Part shown: positions 62,261 to 64,000 of the stretch, piece after piece | Layout: the number at the start of each line of letters is the position of its first letter | Numbering within the stretch: position 1 is the stretch's first letter | Assembly: GCA_021801795.1 (NCBI GenBank) | Contig: JAJYXR010000024.1 | Coordinates: 1 to 64,000 of the forward strand | Direction of reading: 5' to 3' | Length of the DNA stretch: 64,000 bases | From: Actinomycetes bacterium | Lineage (GTDB): Bacteria; Actinomycetota; Acidimicrobiia; Acidimicrobiales; JAJYXR01 | Notes under the pieces: generated by a model | Databases searched by the model: none | Told to the model about the DNA's origin: nothing | What the model saw: the letters and a program-made list of their open reading frames with translations, nothing else | Program-made: the position numbers and the translations under genes

Positions 62261-63775
62261 TCATCGGCTCAGACGTCCCCTGTAGGTGGCTCGGGGTCCC
62301 GAGGCCTCCTTGTTCAGGCGCTTGGTCAGGTGCAGCCCTTCGAGCACCAGCTCGACAGCGCTGGCCACCACCGCTGGGTTCTCGCTCCTGGCAAGCGCCA
62401 TCACCGGGGTCTGCAGGGCCTCCAGTGCCTCGAGGGCCTCCGCATAGGCCGACAGCTCCAGGTCATCTCCGGCATGGACCACCGTGGACTCCTCGAAGGA
62501 GCCAGGTATGGCCGCGACGGTCTCGGGGTCCACCAGGGACCGGTACACCGAGAGGACCGCCGACGAGACGAGACCCTGCAGTATCCGCTCCTCACGCCCC
62601 TCTTCCAGGGCCTCGATCTCGACCTTCCCCTCCATGGAGGCAGAGAGCGCCTGGAGGTCCGACACACGAGGTGCCGCCTCGGTCTCCCCCAGGCGCAGGG
62701 CCCGCGCCAGAGCCACTGCCCCCAGGGTCTCGTAGTTCGCGATGCTCATCCTCACCGAGACCCCTGAGTGCTGGTTCAGGTGGGGGCTCTGGCGCGCGAG
62801 CTGAGATATCTCCGCCACGACTGCCGCCATGAACTCCGGCATCTCCACCCTCGGCACACCAGCACCGGCCAGAGCAGGGCGCGCCTCGGCGCGAACGATC
62901 TCCAGCTCCGTCACCGCGTCGCGGGGATAGTGGGTCCGTATCTGGGCTCCGAAACGATCCTTCAGGGGGGTGATTATCCGTCCCCGGTTCGTGTAGTCCT
63001 CGGGGTTCGCGGTGGCCACCAGCATCACGTCTACCGCCAGGCGGATCGCGAAGCCGCGTATCTGCACGTCGCGCTCCTCGAGTATGCCGAGCAGTCCCAC
63101 CTGGATCCTCTCGGCCAGGTCGGGGAGCTCGTTCAGGATGAAGATCCCGCGGTTAGCCCGCGGCAGCAGCCCGAAGTGCATGGTGAGCTCATCGGACAGG
63201 TAGCGACCCTCTGCCACCTTTATGGGGTCGACCTCCCCGATCAGATCTGCGATCGAGGTGTCCGGCGTGGCCAGCTTCTCGGCAAAGCGCTCCGACCTGT
63301 TGACCCAGCTTATCGGGGTGTCGTCTCCTGCGGCCTCGACGAGGTCTCGGGCCTGGCGCGAGATGGGCCTGTAGGGATCGTCACGCATCTCGGACCCAGC
63401 CACCGCAGGCATCCACTCGTCGAGCAGGGACACCAGCGAGCGGGCTATGCGGGTCTTCGCCTGGCCCCGCTCGCCCAGCAGGATCACGTCATGACCGGCC
63501 AGCAGGGCATGCTCGAGCTGGGGAAGCACGCTGTGTTCGAAGCCGGCGACTCCGTCGACCAGAGCCCGTCCCTCGGCGATCCGCCTGGCCGCGTTGCGTC
63601 GCAGCTCCTCGTGCACCGGGACGGACTCCCATCCCGATCTGCGCAGCTCCCCGAGCGTAGAGGCCAGCCCTGCCGGGACGACCGTCCGCGTCCGAGCCGC
63701 GCCAGGGGGGTGGGAGTCAGCGGTACCTCCCTCTGCCAGGTCTGATCCTTCCATCTCGTCTGCGGATCTGGTCAC
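62261..63775 (-). CDS. Mg-chelatase subunit I/MoxR-like AAA ATPase
   Basis: A 504-residue AAA+ ATPase. The Walker A is the variant LLGERGQAKTRIARSLVS, Walker B is NRGIFILNELPDL, sensor 1 VMLVATANPEDYTNRGRIITPLKDRF and arginine finger region follow the ChlI/MoxR pattern. The Gln-Ala in GERGQAKT is typical of this actinobacterial subgroup. GTG 63775 is exactly 6 nt after TAGCAT. With the VWA gene it forms a two-gene chaperone operon; the substrate is unknown. Confidence 0.9.
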   Translation of the reverse strand: MTRSADEMEGSDLAEGGTADSHPPGAARTRTVVPAGLASTLGELRRSGWESVPVHEELRRNAARRIAEGRALVDGVAGFEHSVLPQLEHALLAGHDVILLGERGQAKTRIARSLVSLLDEWMPAVAGSEMRDDPYRPISRQARDLVEAAGDDTPISWVNRSERFAEKLATPDTSIADLIGEVDPIKVAEGRYLSDELTMHFGLLPRANRGIFILNELPDLAERIQVGLLGILEERDVQIRGFAIRLAVDVMLVATANPEDYTNRGRIITPLKDRFGAQIRTHYPRDAVTELEIVRAEARPALAGAGVPRVEMPEFMAAVVAEISQLARQSPHLNQHSGVSVRMSIANYETLGAVALARALRLGETEAAPRVSDLQALSASMEGKVEIEALEEGREERILQGLVSSAVLSVYRSLVDPETVAAIPGSFEESTVVHAGDDLELSAYAEALEALEALQTPVMALARSENPAVVASAVELVLEGLHLTKRLNKEASGPRATYRGRLSR

Positions 63776-63781
63776 GAAGCG

Positions 63782-63787
63782 ATGCTA
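63782..63787 (-). promoter_or_regulatory. -10 box for the MoxR-like gene (leaderless)
   Basis: TAGCAT on the minus strand, 6 nt before GTG 63775, identical in sequence and spacing to the htrA promoter. Confidence 0.5.
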
Positions 63788-63873
63788 TGCCCGCCAGGCA
63801 GATAGCACCTACCGGGTCGGGACGGTCTCCCGGGTTTGGCGCGCGGGCGCCGAAGTGGAAAGATGATCCACCG

Positions 63874-64000
63874 TCAGCGCCTCGTGCCACGCTCCTGTCC
63901 TATGGTGGTCGTCGGCTCGGGTGCCGGCACCGTCCAGCGGTTCGCTCTACGCAGCGCGCCCGGGATGCTCGCGTGCGCGAGGAGCATGTAGGTCATGGAG
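63874..64000 (-). CDS. Possible C-terminal end of a gene entering from the right
   Basis: The minus-strand frame is open from the window edge to TGA at 63874-63876 and reads MTYMLLAHASIPGALRRANR then a Pro/Thr-rich end (TVPAPEPTTTIGQERGTRR). A Pro/Thr/Arg tail is a plausible C-terminus, but only about 41 codons are visible and a plus-strand frame of similar length overlaps it. No family can be named. Confidence 0.35.
   Translation of the reverse strand, partial: SMTYMLLAHASIPGALRRANRWTVPAPEPTTTIGQERGTRR

Overview
The window is high-GC DNA from an actinomycete, most likely of the class Acidimicrobiia. This placement is inferred from the gene families, not from a marker-gene tree. Three WhiB regulators, DUF3090, SCO1664, DUF3107, paired ArsA ATPases, a PdtaS-type kinase, UPF0182, a membrane Lon-like/PDZ protease and the DUF2342 family are actinobacterial. 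MreB and a complete System I (Ccm) cytochrome c maturation operon are unusual for the better-known actinobacteria and fit a deep-branching class. No rRNA, tRNA or CRISPR array was recognised.

Layout. 1-2806 (-) is the 5' part of a very large secreted protein built of about sixteen 42-residue repeats. 2853-6453 (-) holds cysC, cysN, cysD and a family 5 uracil-DNA glycosylase. 6478-8407 (+) is the conserved phosphatase / DUF3090 / SCO1664 operon. 8386-10693 (-) is etfB, etfA and a SixA-like phosphatase with an apparent CTG start. 10776-12030 holds a glycerophosphodiesterase and a WhiB1-like gene, divergent across an AT-rich spacer. 12248-15991 (+) is a signalling block: hybrid histidine kinase, response regulator with HD-GYP domain, OmpR-type regulator. 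16068-21376 (-) runs DUF3107, ArsA, ArsA, PHP phosphoesterase, PdtaS-like kinase. 21461-25920 holds a dNTPase and an Fe-S block (Mrp carrier, SufR-like regulator, cysteine desulfurase).

26123-34096 (-) is ccdA-ccmABCDEFGH-ccmI, with nearly every junction overlapping, including a 48-residue CcmD. Upstream on the same strand, 34138-38362, lie glycosyltransferase, GH63-like hydrolase, crotonase and GDP-mannose dehydratase genes. A TetR gene and a GH5 lipoprotein run the other way (38621-40809). 40858-53635 is mostly envelope and proteostasis: VOC protein, pirin, UPF0182, a DivIVA protein with a phage-head-like Cys tail, the Lon/PDZ protease, HEAT protein, MreB, a pseudo-HtrA and a DUF2342 protein lacking its metal ligands.

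54060-56874 is a small accessory island: a BrnTA toxin-antitoxin pair with a palindromic operator, a DUF4143 ATPase preceded by four direct repeats at exact 23-bp spacing, and remnants of a transposase and a PIN toxin. 56899-63775 returns to core genes: active HtrA, two WhiB genes flanking a formiminotransferase, and a VWA/MoxR-type pair.

Two themes run through the window. First, many genes have a TANNNT box 5-8 nt before an ATG or GTG, which is the arrangement of leaderless transcripts. Second, short tandem duplications (15-105 bp) sit repeatedly at gene 3' ends, often including the stop codon or an operon junction. Positions, frames and motifs were read directly; family names come from recognition of sequence motifs without database searches.
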